Below, piece after piece: positions 27,336 to 36,194 of a DNA stretch of 64,000 bases. Below the pieces are notes generated by a model. That model searched no databases. It was given only the letters and a program-made list of their open reading frames with translations, and was not told where the DNA came from. Made by a program: the position numbers and the translations under genes. The stretch's first letter is position 1. Each line of letters opens with the position of its first letter. Origin of the DNA: Arthrobacter oryzae (GTDB taxonomy: Bacteria > Actinomycetota > Actinomycetes > Actinomycetales > Micrococcaceae); the NCBI RefSeq assembly GCF_003634095.1, contig NZ_RBIR01000002.1:434001-498000 (forward strand), read 5' to 3'.

Positions 27336-27725
27336 AGGTGAAATTTCCTCATCCATAGGGGCCAAGCGGCACAACCCGAGGTGAGCGGAGCCGCAGTACG
27401 CGTGACACGAATTGCCGGGCGTACGGTTGACCGGCGGGTCACATAGAAGTCCGGCGCTTTCGCAATCCCGTGGCAGGACTTCCCGCTGCATCTCTTGGCT
27501 GCTATCCCAGCAGTCTGTACAGCGTTTTCTTTTGCCGGCTCTCCCTATGAAAATGCCCGCATCACAGTTGCGGGCCCCAACACTTGCCAGTCCTGCCTCA
27601 AGAATTGGGCAGGAATAAGGGATTTCCGGAGTGGGGGATATTTCAAGTGTAGGGCATGAATCAGAACAGTGGTAGCTGAGGGGCCGATGGCGGCCGGTGA
27701 GCTTGCGCACACCGGCGCCGGGCGG
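27336..27725 (-). other. 390-base leader/intergenic region upstream of the helicase gene
   Basis: No convincing gene. On the minus strand the helicase frame stays open to 27710, but the predicted peptide is Cys/Arg-rich and unlike coding sequence nearby. Seven-base arms GAAGTCC/GGACTTC (27446-27482) could form a stem. TACACT at 27649-27654 (minus) is a possible -10. A long structured leader is typical for cold-shock helicase genes; that role here is inference. Confidence 0.4.
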
Positions 27726-28379
27726 CTAGACCCCGAACTGGCGCTGCAGCGACTCGAAACGCTCGTGATACTCGGGCTGGAGGCGGATCTCGCCGTCGGC
27801 GTCGGCGTCGCGCAGGGCCTCCATGTCCTCCAGCGTGGGGTCGGTGAACCACTTGGCGATGGTCACGCCGTGGGCGGGGACAAAGAGACGGTGGATGTGG
27901 TTTCCGGCTTCGATGCTGCCGGTCCGGACCACCCGGAGGTAGGTGCCCACCCGGCCGGCCTCGCTGAACCTCTTGACCCAGTGCGGCTCGCCCATCCGGC
28001 GCTGGAACGTGGCGCACGGCACGCGCGGTGAAGTCACTTCCACCTCGACGTCCAGTCCGATCTTCCAGCGTTCGCCGATCACCGCGTTGGAGGCGCTGAG
28101 GCCCGTGATCCGCAGGTTTTCTCCGAAGATGCCCGGCGGCAGGTCCCGCCCGAGCTCGGCGGCCCAGTAGTCGGCGTCGTCCTGCGAATAGGCGTAGAGT
28201 GCCTGGTCCTCGCCGCCGTGGTGGATCCGGCTCGCCTGGATATCGCCGCGCAGGCCGAGTTTGTGCACCCGCACCGGTCCCTCCACGGGACGCTTGTCGA
28301 TCGCGGTGACCCCGACGCTGCCCGGGTCCTCCAGGAGCTCGTGGACCCGGCAGACAGCAAGCACAGATGCGGTTTCCAT
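27726..28379 (-). CDS. MOSC-domain protein (YiiM-like)
   Basis: 217 residues from ATG 28379, which has TACACT six bases upstream. The MOSC fold is recognisable by LGLRGDIQASRIHHGGEDQALYAY, FGENLRITG and the conserved cysteine in VTSPRVPCATFQRRMG. MOSC proteins such as YiiM and the C-terminal part of moco sulfurases bind molybdenum cofactor and reduce N-hydroxylated compounds. A C-terminal helical stretch ending FESLQRQFGV matches the YiiM 3-alpha extension. Reductase function is inferred. An in-frame alternative start eight codons upstream would lose the leaderless geometry. Confidence 0.9.
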   Translation of the reverse strand: METASVLAVCRVHELLEDPGSVGVTAIDKRPVEGPVRVHKLGLRGDIQASRIHHGGEDQALYAYSQDDADYWAAELGRDLPPGIFGENLRITGLSASNAVIGERWKIGLDVEVEVTSPRVPCATFQRRMGEPHWVKRFSEAGRVGTYLRVVRTGSIEAGNHIHRLFVPAHGVTIAKWFTDPTLEDMEALRDADADGEIRLQPEYHERFESLQRQFGV

Positions 28380-28604
28380 GGCACCAGTGTAGGCCTGCGG
28401 CACGGCCCGGGACCGGACTCAACGCTGGGCCGGGCGGGACAAGTTCCCCGCAGGCTGCCGGGCCCCGTGCGACGCTCCAGCCCGGTTGCTTTCCGGCACG
28501 TCGCCGGACAGCCCGGCGACACCGGAGTGTCGGCCGGGGTCCGCGCCCGGGTCCGGAAGGAACCGGGCAGGAACGTCGGCGCAACGGTGCAGGCCGGCCC
28601 GCCG

Positions 28605-28610
28605 TAGGAT
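28605..28610 (+). promoter_or_regulatory. -10 element of the acyl-CoA dehydrogenase gene
   Basis: TAGGAT six bases before ATG 28617, without a ribosome-binding site; leaderless geometry. Confidence 0.5.
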
Positions 28611-28616
28611 GCTGGC

Positions 28617-29807
28617 ATGAGCAACGAGGCCTACCTTTCCAACGTGTCCGATGTCCTGGCGATCGATTCCCTGCTGAGCGCGGAGGAGCGCGCAGTGCGC
28701 GAGCGCGTCCGCGATTTCACGGACCAACGGATCCGTCCGGGCATCGCCGGCTGGTACGACGACGCCGTGTTTCCCCTGGACCTTGCCCCGGAACTTGGCG
28801 AACTCGGTGTGCTCGGCATGCATCTTCAGGGCTATGGCTGCCCCGGCCGCTCGGCTGTCGAGTACGGCCTCGCGGCGATGGAACTCGAGGCCGGCGACTC
28901 CGGGATCCGGACGTTTGTCTCCGTGCAGGGTTCCCTTGCCATGACGGCCATCCACAAGTGGGGCTCCGAAGACCAGAAGCAGGAGTGGCTCCCCCGGATG
29001 GCCGCCGGCGAGCTGATCGGCGCTTTTGCCCTGACCGAGCCCACGGCCGGCTCGGACCCCGCATCGATGAAGACCTTTGCCCGCCGCGACGGCGCCGGCG
29101 AGAATGCCGGCTGGGTCCTGGACGGCGCCAAACGCTGGATCGGGCTCGCATCCGTGGCCGATGTGCTGGTGGTGTGGGCCATGACCGACGACGGCGTGCG
29201 TGGCTTCCTCGTCCCGGCCGGCAGCCCGGGGGTCACCGCGACGCCGATCGGACAGAAGCTCTCGATGCGCGCCTCCATCCAGTGCGACATCACGTTCGAC
29301 GCCGTGCGGCTGGGCCCGGAGGCCCTGCTTCCGGCGGCGCAGGGGCTGCGCGGCCCGTTCTCCTGCCTCAACGAGGCCCGGTACGGGATCGCCTGGGGCG
29401 CGATGGGTGCCGCCAGGGATTCCTACGAGGCGGCCTTGGCCTATGCCCAGGACCGGCTGCAGTTTGGCAAGCCGCTGGCCGGATATCAGCTGACGCAGGA
29501 AAAGCTTGTGAACATGCTCGTGGAAATCCAGAAGGGCACCCTGCTGGCCCTGCATCTGGGCCGGCTCAAGGACGCCGGCGCGCTGCGTCCCGAGCAGATC
29601 TCTCTGGGCAAGCTGAACAACGTCCGGGAAGCGCTCAGCATTGCCCGGGAGGCCCGGACCATTCTGGGCGGCAACGGCATCACGTTGGACTATTCCCCGC
29701 TGCGGCACGCCGCCAACCTGGAGTCCGTCCGCACCTACGAGGGTACCGACGAGGTCCACACCCTGATCCTGGGCCAGCACATCACGGGGCTCCCCGCGTT
29801 CCGGTAG
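28617..29807 (+). CDS. gcdH: Acyl-CoA dehydrogenase, glutaryl-CoA dehydrogenase-like
   Basis: 396 residues with the flavin fold: GAFALTEPTAGSDPASM in the middle domain, and QFGKPLAGYQLTQEKLVNM followed by ILGGNGITLDYSPLRHAANLESV in the C-terminal domain. The C-terminal TYEGTDEVHTLILGQHITGLPAF has the catalytic Glu and closely resembles glutaryl-CoA dehydrogenase, which oxidatively decarboxylates glutaryl-CoA to crotonyl-CoA in lysine and tryptophan breakdown. No dedicated partner gene is adjacent. Substrate assignment rests on the C-terminal pattern, so isovaleryl- or other short-chain activity cannot be ruled out. Confidence 0.92.
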   Translation: MSNEAYLSNVSDVLAIDSLLSAEERAVRERVRDFTDQRIRPGIAGWYDDAVFPLDLAPELGELGVLGMHLQGYGCPGRSAVEYGLAAMELEAGDSGIRTFVSVQGSLAMTAIHKWGSEDQKQEWLPRMAAGELIGAFALTEPTAGSDPASMKTFARRDGAGENAGWVLDGAKRWIGLASVADVLVVWAMTDDGVRGFLVPAGSPGVTATPIGQKLSMRASIQCDITFDAVRLGPEALLPAAQGLRGPFSCLNEARYGIAWGAMGAARDSYEAALAYAQDRLQFGKPLAGYQLTQEKLVNMLVEIQKGTLLALHLGRLKDAGALRPEQISLGKLNNVREALSIAREARTILGGNGITLDYSPLRHAANLESVRTYEGTDEVHTLILGQHITGLPAFR

Positions 29808-29940
29808 GCCCCCGTTGTGACTATCGGACGGCCTTGAGCAGCGAACAGTGGCGTGAGACGCCATCCGGGCGCGCATCTAACGCTGCCCGCGGGTCCGCGC
29901 CTGCAGCGACGCCCGTGGATATGACGCTTATATACGACGG

Positions 29941-31359
29941 TTACAGCGTGGAGCCGGCCCGGACGTCCCGGTCAGCAGCAGGTTCGGACCCCAGTTCAAT
30001 GTCCGCCGGCAGGGACTCCCGGCGGAGGGCTACGAGCCAGCACGCCAGGATGGCCACGGCGCAGAAGACCCCGGCGCTGGAGGCCATGATCCACAACCCG
30101 GGAGTCTGCACATCGAGGTTCTCCGCGCCCAGCGCCGTGCCGATGGTCTTCGGCGAGAACAGGAACACCAGGATCGAGATGCCCAGGACCCCGCCCATGG
30201 TCCAGCGCATCCCGGCGTAACGGCGCGGGGTTTCCCGCAGTGTCCATGCGAAAGCCGGAAAGACCGCCGCAACCCACACCCAGTGGTGGGACCAGGAGAC
30301 CGGGCTGATCAACAGCATGGTGAGCGCCGTCGCCGACACCGCGACGACGCGGGCGCCCCGGTCGCTGGCCGCCTTGATGACCCCGGCGCCGAGGGCCGCG
30401 ACCGCCAGGCTCAGCACCAGCCAGGGCACGGTGACCTGTGACTCGGGAACACCGAAGTGCAGGAGGGCGCCCTTAAGCGAGAGATTGTCCACGTAGCCCG
30501 CGCCGCCCAGCCGGGACGTGTCCGGCAGCATCCGGAGCCAGAACTGCAGTGATTCCACGGGACGCAACAGCCAGCCCAGCACCACCGTGGTGGCGAAGCC
30601 CGCAGCCATGTTGCCCAGTCCGCGCCAGTCCTTGCGGACCAGGAAGTACAGCCCGAACACCAGCGGGGTCAGCTTGATGCCCGCGGCGACGCCCACCAGG
30701 AAGCCACTGCCGGGGAAGCCCCGCATCCAGCGCGGGTTGCGGGTCAGCAGGTCCCCGGCGATCAGGCCCATTAGCAGGATGTTAATCTGGCCGAACAGCA
30801 GGGTCTCGCGCCACGGGCCGAGATTGAGCACCGCCAGGACCAACGCGGCGGCGGCCCAGCAGTTGCCCGGCGACCGGAAGGTGGCGCGCCAGTCCGTCCG
30901 GGCGTTCCAGTACCGGACCGCGCGGCCTGCGGTCAGGATCGCCACGACGGCGCCGGCGCTGTTGAACAAGGTCAGCGCCGCGGCCTCCGGCAACCGGGCC
31001 AGCAGCCCGAAGATCAGGGCGGCGAACGGCGGGTAGGTAAACATCAGCTTGGGGCCGCCGGCCCAGTCCACGTTTCCCGTGTACAGTCCTGACGGCGCCG
31101 CGCCGGCGTCGTTGAGGATCTTGCCGCCGTACCAGTAGACGCTGAAGTCCAGCCCCTGCTTGGCCCAGACGCCGAGTGAGACCCAGATGAAGTACCCCAC
31201 CGCAGCGATGGCCAGGAGAACGGAAAGCCGGAGCAGTCGCTGATCGGGCAGCCGCCGGCCGGGCCGATCAGAGGAGAACGGCTTCGGGCCGGGCCGATTA
31301 GAGGAGGCCGGTTTCGAGGCGGGCCGGGCCGATCCGGCGTCGGAATCGAGCACTGACAT
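29941..31359 (-). CDS. GT87 (DUF2029) polyprenol-dependent mannosyltransferase-like protein
   Basis: 472 residues, an integral membrane GT-C glycosyltransferase. After a 40-residue basic, repetitive N-terminus (SSNRPGPKPF then SSDRPGRRLP) comes a first helix and the catalytic-loop Asp in GLDFSVYWYGGKIL. LMFTYPPFAALIFG and FGQINILLMGLI are hallmark segments. Actinobacterial GT87 enzymes add alpha-1,2-mannose to lipoarabinomannan-type glycans from polyprenyl phosphomannose at the outer membrane face. The acceptor here is unknown. Stand-alone gene. Confidence 0.9.
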   Translation of the reverse strand: MSVLDSDAGSARPASKPASSNRPGPKPFSSDRPGRRLPDQRLLRLSVLLAIAAVGYFIWVSLGVWAKQGLDFSVYWYGGKILNDAGAAPSGLYTGNVDWAGGPKLMFTYPPFAALIFGLLARLPEAAALTLFNSAGAVVAILTAGRAVRYWNARTDWRATFRSPGNCWAAAALVLAVLNLGPWRETLLFGQINILLMGLIAGDLLTRNPRWMRGFPGSGFLVGVAAGIKLTPLVFGLYFLVRKDWRGLGNMAAGFATTVVLGWLLRPVESLQFWLRMLPDTSRLGGAGYVDNLSLKGALLHFGVPESQVTVPWLVLSLAVAALGAGVIKAASDRGARVVAVSATALTMLLISPVSWSHHWVWVAAVFPAFAWTLRETPRRYAGMRWTMGGVLGISILVFLFSPKTIGTALGAENLDVQTPGLWIMASSAGVFCAVAILACWLVALRRESLPADIELGSEPAADRDVRAGSTL

Positions 31360-31458
31360 GTTTACCCCAATCGGGCTGCTGGTGTAGACGCTGGCCGTTT
31401 GGTCGGTTCCGTCCGGGCGGAAACGCGCCCTCGCTGTCCGGGTCAGTCTACAGAACAG

Positions 31459-32868
31459 CTAAGCCGGAACCGGGACCGACTCCGGCTTCCGGGCGTCCTT
31501 GCGGATGGAGGCACTGATGACGGCGGCGATGGTGCACATGGCGGCGGCGGCAAACCAGGCGTACGTGTACTGGCCGGTCGCGTCACGGACCGCGCCTGCG
31601 GCCAGGGCCGCGGCGGCCGCGCCGAGCTGGTGTGCCGCGAACACCCAGCCGAAGACGACACTCCCGTCGGCACCGAAAACCTGGCGGCAGATGGCGGCGG
31701 TCGGCGGCACCGTGGCCACCCAGTCGAGGCCGTAGATGACCACGAACACGATCATGCTGGGCTGGACCGTGGCGCTGAGCAGCAGCGGCAGGACCAGCAG
31801 GCCGATCCCGCGGAACTGGTAGTACACGGCGAGCAGGATCCGGGGGTTGAAGCGGTCCGTGAGCCAGCCGGAGGCGATGGTGCCGACGATGTCGAAGAGG
31901 CCCACGACGGCGAGCAGGCCGGCCGCGGTGGTTTCGGGCATGCCGTGGTCGTGCGCGGAGGGGATGAAGTGGGTGCCGATCAGGCCGTTGGTGGTTGCGC
32001 CGCAGATCGCAAAGCCCGCCACGAGAGCCCAGAAGGTGCGCACCTTGCTGGCCCGCTTGAGGACCTGCAGGGCCCGGACCGCGGCGTTGCGGCGCGGCTC
32101 CGCCACGCCGTGCGCGGCAATTTCGGGCCCGGCGGCTTCTGTCCCGGCACTTTCGGGCCCGGCAGTTTCGTGCGCGCCAGCTTCGCGTCCGGTCGAGTCT
32201 GCCCCGGCGGTCCCGCCTGCAGCTGCGGGCGCGGCCCCGTAGGGCAGCACGCCGATCTCGGCCGGTGAGTTCTTCAGGAACTTCAGCACCAGCGGCACCA
32301 CGGCCAGGGCGCCGGCGGCGATGAGGAGCGAGGCCTGCCGCCAGCCCGGGTCCTGGGCCAGTTGCGCGATGAAGGGCAAAAACACGAGCTGTCCTGCGGC
32401 GCTGCCGGCGGTGAGGATGCCGATCACCAGGCCGCGGCTCTTGGCGAACCAGGTGTTGGCGACGGTGGCGGCGAAGACCAGGGCCATGGAGCCGGTGCCG
32501 AGGCCGATCAGCAGTCCCCATGTCAGGAGGATCTGCCAGGACTGGGTCACCAGGACCGTCAGGGCGCTGCCGGCGCCGATCAGCATGAGGGCAACGGCCG
32601 TGACGGCGCGGATGCCGAAGCGCTCCATGAGGGCGGCTGCGAACGGTGCGGTGAGCCCGAAGAGGACGAGATTGATGCTGACCGCGGCAGACAGCACGGT
32701 GGTGGACCACCCGAACTCGTTCTGCAGCGGGATCATCAGCACGCCGGGCGCTGCCCGGAACCCGGCGGCGCCGACGAGTGCGAGGAAGGCGACAGCCGCC
32801 ACCGTCCACGCCGGGTGGAGCCGGCGGCGGACCGGCGCGGGGCTCAGGGTGGTGTCGGGGGCGCTCAT
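31459..32868 (-). CDS. MFS transporter
   Basis: 469 residues, twelve helices. AALMERFGIRAVTAVAL lies after helix 2 and SGWLTDRFNPRILLAVYY after helix 8, both motif A-like. The central loop has an Ala/Gly/Thr/Glu-rich imperfect repeat (AGPESAGTEAAGPEIA) of about 40 residues encoded by repetitive DNA around 32110-32220. The general shape fits the monocarboxylate/oxalate-formate type of carrier; substrate undetermined. Its start overlaps the upstream HxlR regulator stop by four bases (ATGA), so expression is presumably controlled by that regulator. Confidence 0.88.
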   Translation of the reverse strand: MSAPDTTLSPAPVRRRLHPAWTVAAVAFLALVGAAGFRAAPGVLMIPLQNEFGWSTTVLSAAVSINLVLFGLTAPFAAALMERFGIRAVTAVALMLIGAGSALTVLVTQSWQILLTWGLLIGLGTGSMALVFAATVANTWFAKSRGLVIGILTAGSAAGQLVFLPFIAQLAQDPGWRQASLLIAAGALAVVPLVLKFLKNSPAEIGVLPYGAAPAAAGGTAGADSTGREAGAHETAGPESAGTEAAGPEIAAHGVAEPRRNAAVRALQVLKRASKVRTFWALVAGFAICGATTNGLIGTHFIPSAHDHGMPETTAAGLLAVVGLFDIVGTIASGWLTDRFNPRILLAVYYQFRGIGLLVLPLLLSATVQPSMIVFVVIYGLDWVATVPPTAAICRQVFGADGSVVFGWVFAAHQLGAAAAALAAGAVRDATGQYTYAWFAAAAMCTIAAVISASIRKDARKPESVPVPA

Positions 32869-33413
32869 GCGGCGGTTCCGTTCTCGGGGCGGGTGGGGAC
32901 GGGGCGGCCCGGGGCAGGGGCCCGCGTGCCAGCCGAGGCCAGGGGCACGGGGTCCGTGGTGCGGGTGAGGCTGTGCCAGCTCGTGTTCGCGGCCGTCAGA
33001 GGGTCGCCGCAGGAGGTGCAGGTGTCCGCGGAGGAAGTCCTCGCCCCGCAGCCGTTGTGGATGACGAACATGTGGGCTTGTTCGGAGGGCGCCGGGAGGT
33101 GCTTTTCGGCCCAGATCACGACGGCGTTGAGCACCGGCAGGGCATCCTCACCCTTGGTGGTGAGGACATATTCCTGGCGGGTGCGGCCGCCGTCGTCGTA
33201 GGGCCGCCGGGTGAGGAGCCCGGCGTCCACGAGGCCGGAGAGCCGCCTGGTGAGCACCGAATCGGCCGCCCCGAGCCGGACTTTCATGGCCTCGAAGCGG
33301 CCGTTGCCGAAGAAGACCTCACGCAGGACGAGCATGCTCCAGGGGTCGCCGAGGATGTCGAGGCCGCGGGCCATGCTGCAGGTCCGCTGGGACCAGTCGG
33401 ATCGGAGTGCCAT
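32865..33413 (-). CDS. HxlR-family transcriptional regulator
   Basis: 182 residues. The HxlR winged helix occupies about residues 8-105: CSMARGLDILGDPWSMLVLREVFFG with the conserved N-terminal cysteine, DSVLTRRLSGLVDAGLL and the wing YVLTTKGEDALPVL. The C-terminal part adds a short Cys-containing segment (NGCGARTSSADTCTSCG) that could bind zinc, followed by a Pro/Ala-rich tail. HxlR proteins respond to aldehydes or oxidative cues, often via cysteine. It is coupled to an MFS gene. ATG 33413 has TAGGGT seven bases upstream, inside a large palindrome. Confidence 0.9.
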   Translation of the reverse strand: MALRSDWSQRTCSMARGLDILGDPWSMLVLREVFFGNGRFEAMKVRLGAADSVLTRRLSGLVDAGLLTRRPYDDGGRTRQEYVLTTKGEDALPVLNAVVIWAEKHLPAPSEQAHMFVIHNGCGARTSSADTCTSCGDPLTAANTSWHSLTRTTDPVPLASAGTRAPAPGRPVPTRPENGTAA

Positions 33414-33415
33414 GC

Positions 33416-33458
33416 GGCCAACCCTAGCTGACTCTCTTAGAGAAAGCTAGGGTTGGCC
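33416..33458 (-). promoter_or_regulatory. Palindromic operator over the HxlR gene promoter
   Basis: A perfect 14-base inverted repeat GGCCAACCCTAGCT / AGCTAGGGTTGGCC with a 15-base spacer that itself contains TCTC-TTA-GAGA. The -10 TAGGGT of the HxlR gene lies in one arm, three bases from the start codon. Autoregulatory operator is the likely role; terminator of the upstream metB transcript is an alternative. Confidence 0.6.
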
Positions 33459-33494
33459 GCCGCGGGATATGGCTGCCGGGGCCCGGGGCGGTGG

Positions 33495-34715
33495 TTAGCT
33501 GCCGGGTTCCAGCGTCGAGAGCGCGGCCTCGAGGTCGGCGATCAGGTCTTCCACGTCCTCGATGCCGCATGAAAGCCGGATCAGGTTGACCGGCACGGCC
33601 AGTTCGGTGCCCTTGACGGAGGCGTGCGTCATCTCTGAGGGGTAGTTCATGAGCGATTCAATCCCGCCCAGAGACTCGGCCAGGGTGAAGACCGACGTCG
33701 ATTCGGCCACCTTGCGCGCCGCGGCCTCGCCGCCCTTGAATTGCACGGAAATCATGCCGCCGAATTTTTTCATCTGCTTCTTGGCGAGCTCGTGGCCGGG
33801 GTGCGAGGGCAGGCCGGGGTACAGCACGGCCTCCACCTCGGGACGCTCGAGCAGCCATTCGGCCACGGCCTGGGCGTTCTCGCTGTGCCGGTCCATGCGC
33901 ACGCCGAGGGTTTTCAGGCCGCGGGTGGTGAGGAAGGCGTCCATCGGGCCGGACACGGCGCCGACGGCGAACTGGACGAAGCCGATCTTCTCCGCCAGTT
34001 CCGGGTCGTTGACCACGATCGCGCCGCCGACCACGTCCGAGTGGCCGCCGATGTACTTGGTGGTGGAGTGCACCACCACGTCGGCGCCAAGGGCGAGCGG
34101 GGTCTGCAGGTACGGGGAGGCGAAGGTGTTGTCCACGACGAGGAGGGCGCCGGCGTCGTGGGCCACTTTGGCGAGGGCCTCGATGTCGGTGATCTTCATC
34201 ATCGGGTTCGACGGCGTCTCCACCCACACCAGGCGGGTCTTGCCGCCGCCGGCGATGGTGCTGTCGGCGGTGCCGCCTGCCGCGACGGCCGCGGCGACGG
34301 CGTCGAGGTCGGACATGTCCACGGGGGTGTTGCCGATGCCCCACTCCCCCAGGACCCGGCTGATGAGGCGGTAGGTTCCGCCGTAGGCGTCGTTGCCGAG
34401 CACAATGTGGTCGCCGGGGCGGGTGAGGGCACGGATCATGGAGTCCTCGGCGGCCAGGCCAGAGCCGAAGGAGAATGCGGCGGTCCCGCCCTCCAGTGCG
34501 GCCAGCTGCTCCTGCAGCGAATCACGGGTGGGGTTGGTGCCGCGGCCGTACTCATAGCCGGCCCGCAGTCCGCCGATCCCGTCCTGGGCGTACGTGGTGG
34601 AGAAATGCACGGGCGGCACCACCGCGCCGGTGCGTGGCTCGAAGGCCTGGCCGGCGTGGACGGCGCGAGTGTTGAAACCCGGGGTTTTCGAGGCAGAGTT
34701 TTCTGGCTGGGACAT
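33495..34715 (-). CDS. metB: Cystathionine gamma-synthase/gamma-lyase
   Basis: 406 residues, a PLP enzyme of the Cys/Met metabolism family. Visible are AYEYGRGTNPTRDSL-like residues (GYEYGRGTNPTRDSLQEQ), FGSGLAAEDSM and VWVETPSNPMMKITDI. The PLP lysine lies in VVHSTTKYIGGHSDVVGG, and LSCGIEDVEDLIADLEAAL closes the protein. It either makes cystathionine from acylhomoserine or splits it to cysteine; sequence alone does not decide. It is 17 bases downstream of cbs on the same strand with AAGGAG before ATG, so the pair forms a transsulfuration operon, most simply for cysteine from homocysteine. Confidence 0.94.
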   Translation of the reverse strand: MSQPENSASKTPGFNTRAVHAGQAFEPRTGAVVPPVHFSTTYAQDGIGGLRAGYEYGRGTNPTRDSLQEQLAALEGGTAAFSFGSGLAAEDSMIRALTRPGDHIVLGNDAYGGTYRLISRVLGEWGIGNTPVDMSDLDAVAAAVAAGGTADSTIAGGGKTRLVWVETPSNPMMKITDIEALAKVAHDAGALLVVDNTFASPYLQTPLALGADVVVHSTTKYIGGHSDVVGGAIVVNDPELAEKIGFVQFAVGAVSGPMDAFLTTRGLKTLGVRMDRHSENAQAVAEWLLERPEVEAVLYPGLPSHPGHELAKKQMKKFGGMISVQFKGGEAAARKVAESTSVFTLAESLGGIESLMNYPSEMTHASVKGTELAVPVNLIRLSCGIEDVEDLIADLEAALSTLEPGS

Positions 34716-34732
34716 GGGACTCCTTGAACTGG

Positions 34733-36118
34733 TCAGTTGCTGAGGTACGCGAGGAGGTCGTGGCGGGTCAGGATGCCCACCGGAGCGCCGACAAACGTCA
34801 CCATGAGGGTGTCGGCGTCGGAGAGGAGTTCACGGGCGGTCGAGATCGATTCGAGCGAGCCGATCACGGGCAGCCGGGCCTCCATGTGTTCGGAGATCTT
34901 GTCCGAAAGTTTGGCCTCGCCCTTGAAGAGCTTGGCCGTGAGCGTGCGCTCGTCCACGGCGCCGAGCACCTCGCCCATCACCACGGGCGGTTCCTGGGAC
35001 AGGACCGGGATGTGCGAGACGCCGAACTCGTTCATGATGTTGATGACATCGCGGACGGACTCGTTCGGGTGGATGTGGACGAGGTCCGGGAGTTCACCGG
35101 TCTTGGCCTTGAGGATCTCCCCCACGGACGCCTCGTCCCCGCTGGCCAGGAAACCGTACGAGCGCATCCACTGGTCGTTGAAGATCTTGGCCAGGTAGCC
35201 GCGGCCGGAGTCCGGCAGGATGACCACCACGACGGCGTCCGCCGGCAGGTCCGCGGCGACCTGCAGCGCGGCCACAACCGCCATGCCGGACGATCCGCCC
35301 ACCAGCAGGCCCTCTTCGCGGGCAAGCCGGCGAGTCATCGCGAAGGAATCGGCGTCGCTCACGGCAATGACATCGTCCGGGACGGACTTGTCGTAGTTGG
35401 CCGGCCACATGTCCTCGCCGACACCCTCGACAAAGTACGGGCGGCCGGTTCCGCCGGAGTACACCGAGCCGGCGGGATCCGCGCCGATGATCTTGACGAC
35501 GCCGCCGTCGGCCTCGGACCGCCCGGCGGAAACTTCCTTGAGGTACCGCCCGGTGCCGGTGATCGTGCCGCCGGTGCCGGCGCCGATCACGCAGTGCGTG
35601 ACCCGGCCGTCGGTGTCGTTCCAGATCTCCGGCCCGGTGGATTCGTAGTGGCTTGCCGGGGCGGCCGGGTTGGAGAACTGGTCCGGCTTGTACGCGCCCG
35701 GGATCTCGGTGACGAGCCGGTCCGAGACGCCGTAGTAGCTCTGCGGGCTGTCCGGGGGGACCGCGGTGGGCGTGACCACCACTTCGGCGCCGTAGGCCTG
35801 GAGCACGGCCCGCTTGTCCTCGCCGACCTTGTCCGGCACAACGAAAATGCACCGGTAGCCCTTCTGCTGCGCGACGAGCGCCAGGCCAACGCCGGTGTTG
35901 CCCGACGTCGGCTCCACAATGGTGCCCCCCGGCAGGAGCTTGCCCGTTCGTTCGGCCTCCTCGATCATCTTTGCCGCGATGCGGTCCTTGATGGAACCGC
36001 CGGGGTTGAGGTATTCGAGTTTCACCAGGACGGTGGCTGCGATGCCGTCGGTCACGTGGTTGAGTTTGACGAGCGGCGTGTGGCCGATGAGGTCCAGAAC
36101 GGACTGGGCATACTTCAT
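34733..36118 (-). CDS. cbs: Cystathionine beta-synthase
   Basis: 461 residues. The PLP-binding lysine is in EYLNPGGSIKDRIA, the substrate loop in VEPTSGNTGVGLALVAQQKGY, and phosphate-binding GAGTGGTITGTGRYLKE follows. A tandem CBS module occupies the last 120 residues (VHIHPNESVRDVINIMNEFGVSHIPV onward) and may bind adenosyl ligands. The N-terminal haem-binding region of animal CBS is absent. It condenses homocysteine and serine into cystathionine, with the next gene completing transsulfuration. ATG 36118 has TAACTT seven bases upstream. Confidence 0.95.
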   Translation of the reverse strand: MKYAQSVLDLIGHTPLVKLNHVTDGIAATVLVKLEYLNPGGSIKDRIAAKMIEEAERTGKLLPGGTIVEPTSGNTGVGLALVAQQKGYRCIFVVPDKVGEDKRAVLQAYGAEVVVTPTAVPPDSPQSYYGVSDRLVTEIPGAYKPDQFSNPAAPASHYESTGPEIWNDTDGRVTHCVIGAGTGGTITGTGRYLKEVSAGRSEADGGVVKIIGADPAGSVYSGGTGRPYFVEGVGEDMWPANYDKSVPDDVIAVSDADSFAMTRRLAREEGLLVGGSSGMAVVAALQVAADLPADAVVVVILPDSGRGYLAKIFNDQWMRSYGFLASGDEASVGEILKAKTGELPDLVHIHPNESVRDVINIMNEFGVSHIPVLSQEPPVVMGEVLGAVDERTLTAKLFKGEAKLSDKISEHMEARLPVIGSLESISTARELLSDADTLMVTFVGAPVGILTRHDLLAYLSN

Positions 36119-36194
36119 AGGTACAAAGTTACCGTCTCCGGAGCGGCAGGCACGTCGGCGCGGCTCCGGCGCCCCGAGGTGCGACGATTAGCCG

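Noticed and set aside
25488..27341. 617-residue open frame antisense to the helicase
   Set aside because: Third-position GC of the sense gene removes stops; no recognisable domain.
28419..29876. 485-residue open frame antisense to the acyl-CoA dehydrogenase
   Set aside because: Pure shadow of the sense gene; no family pattern.
36119..36194. SAM or other riboswitch before cbs-metB
   Set aside because: Only 76 bases divergent from a transporter gene and a leaderless-type -10 sits seven bases from the cbs ATG; no leader room.
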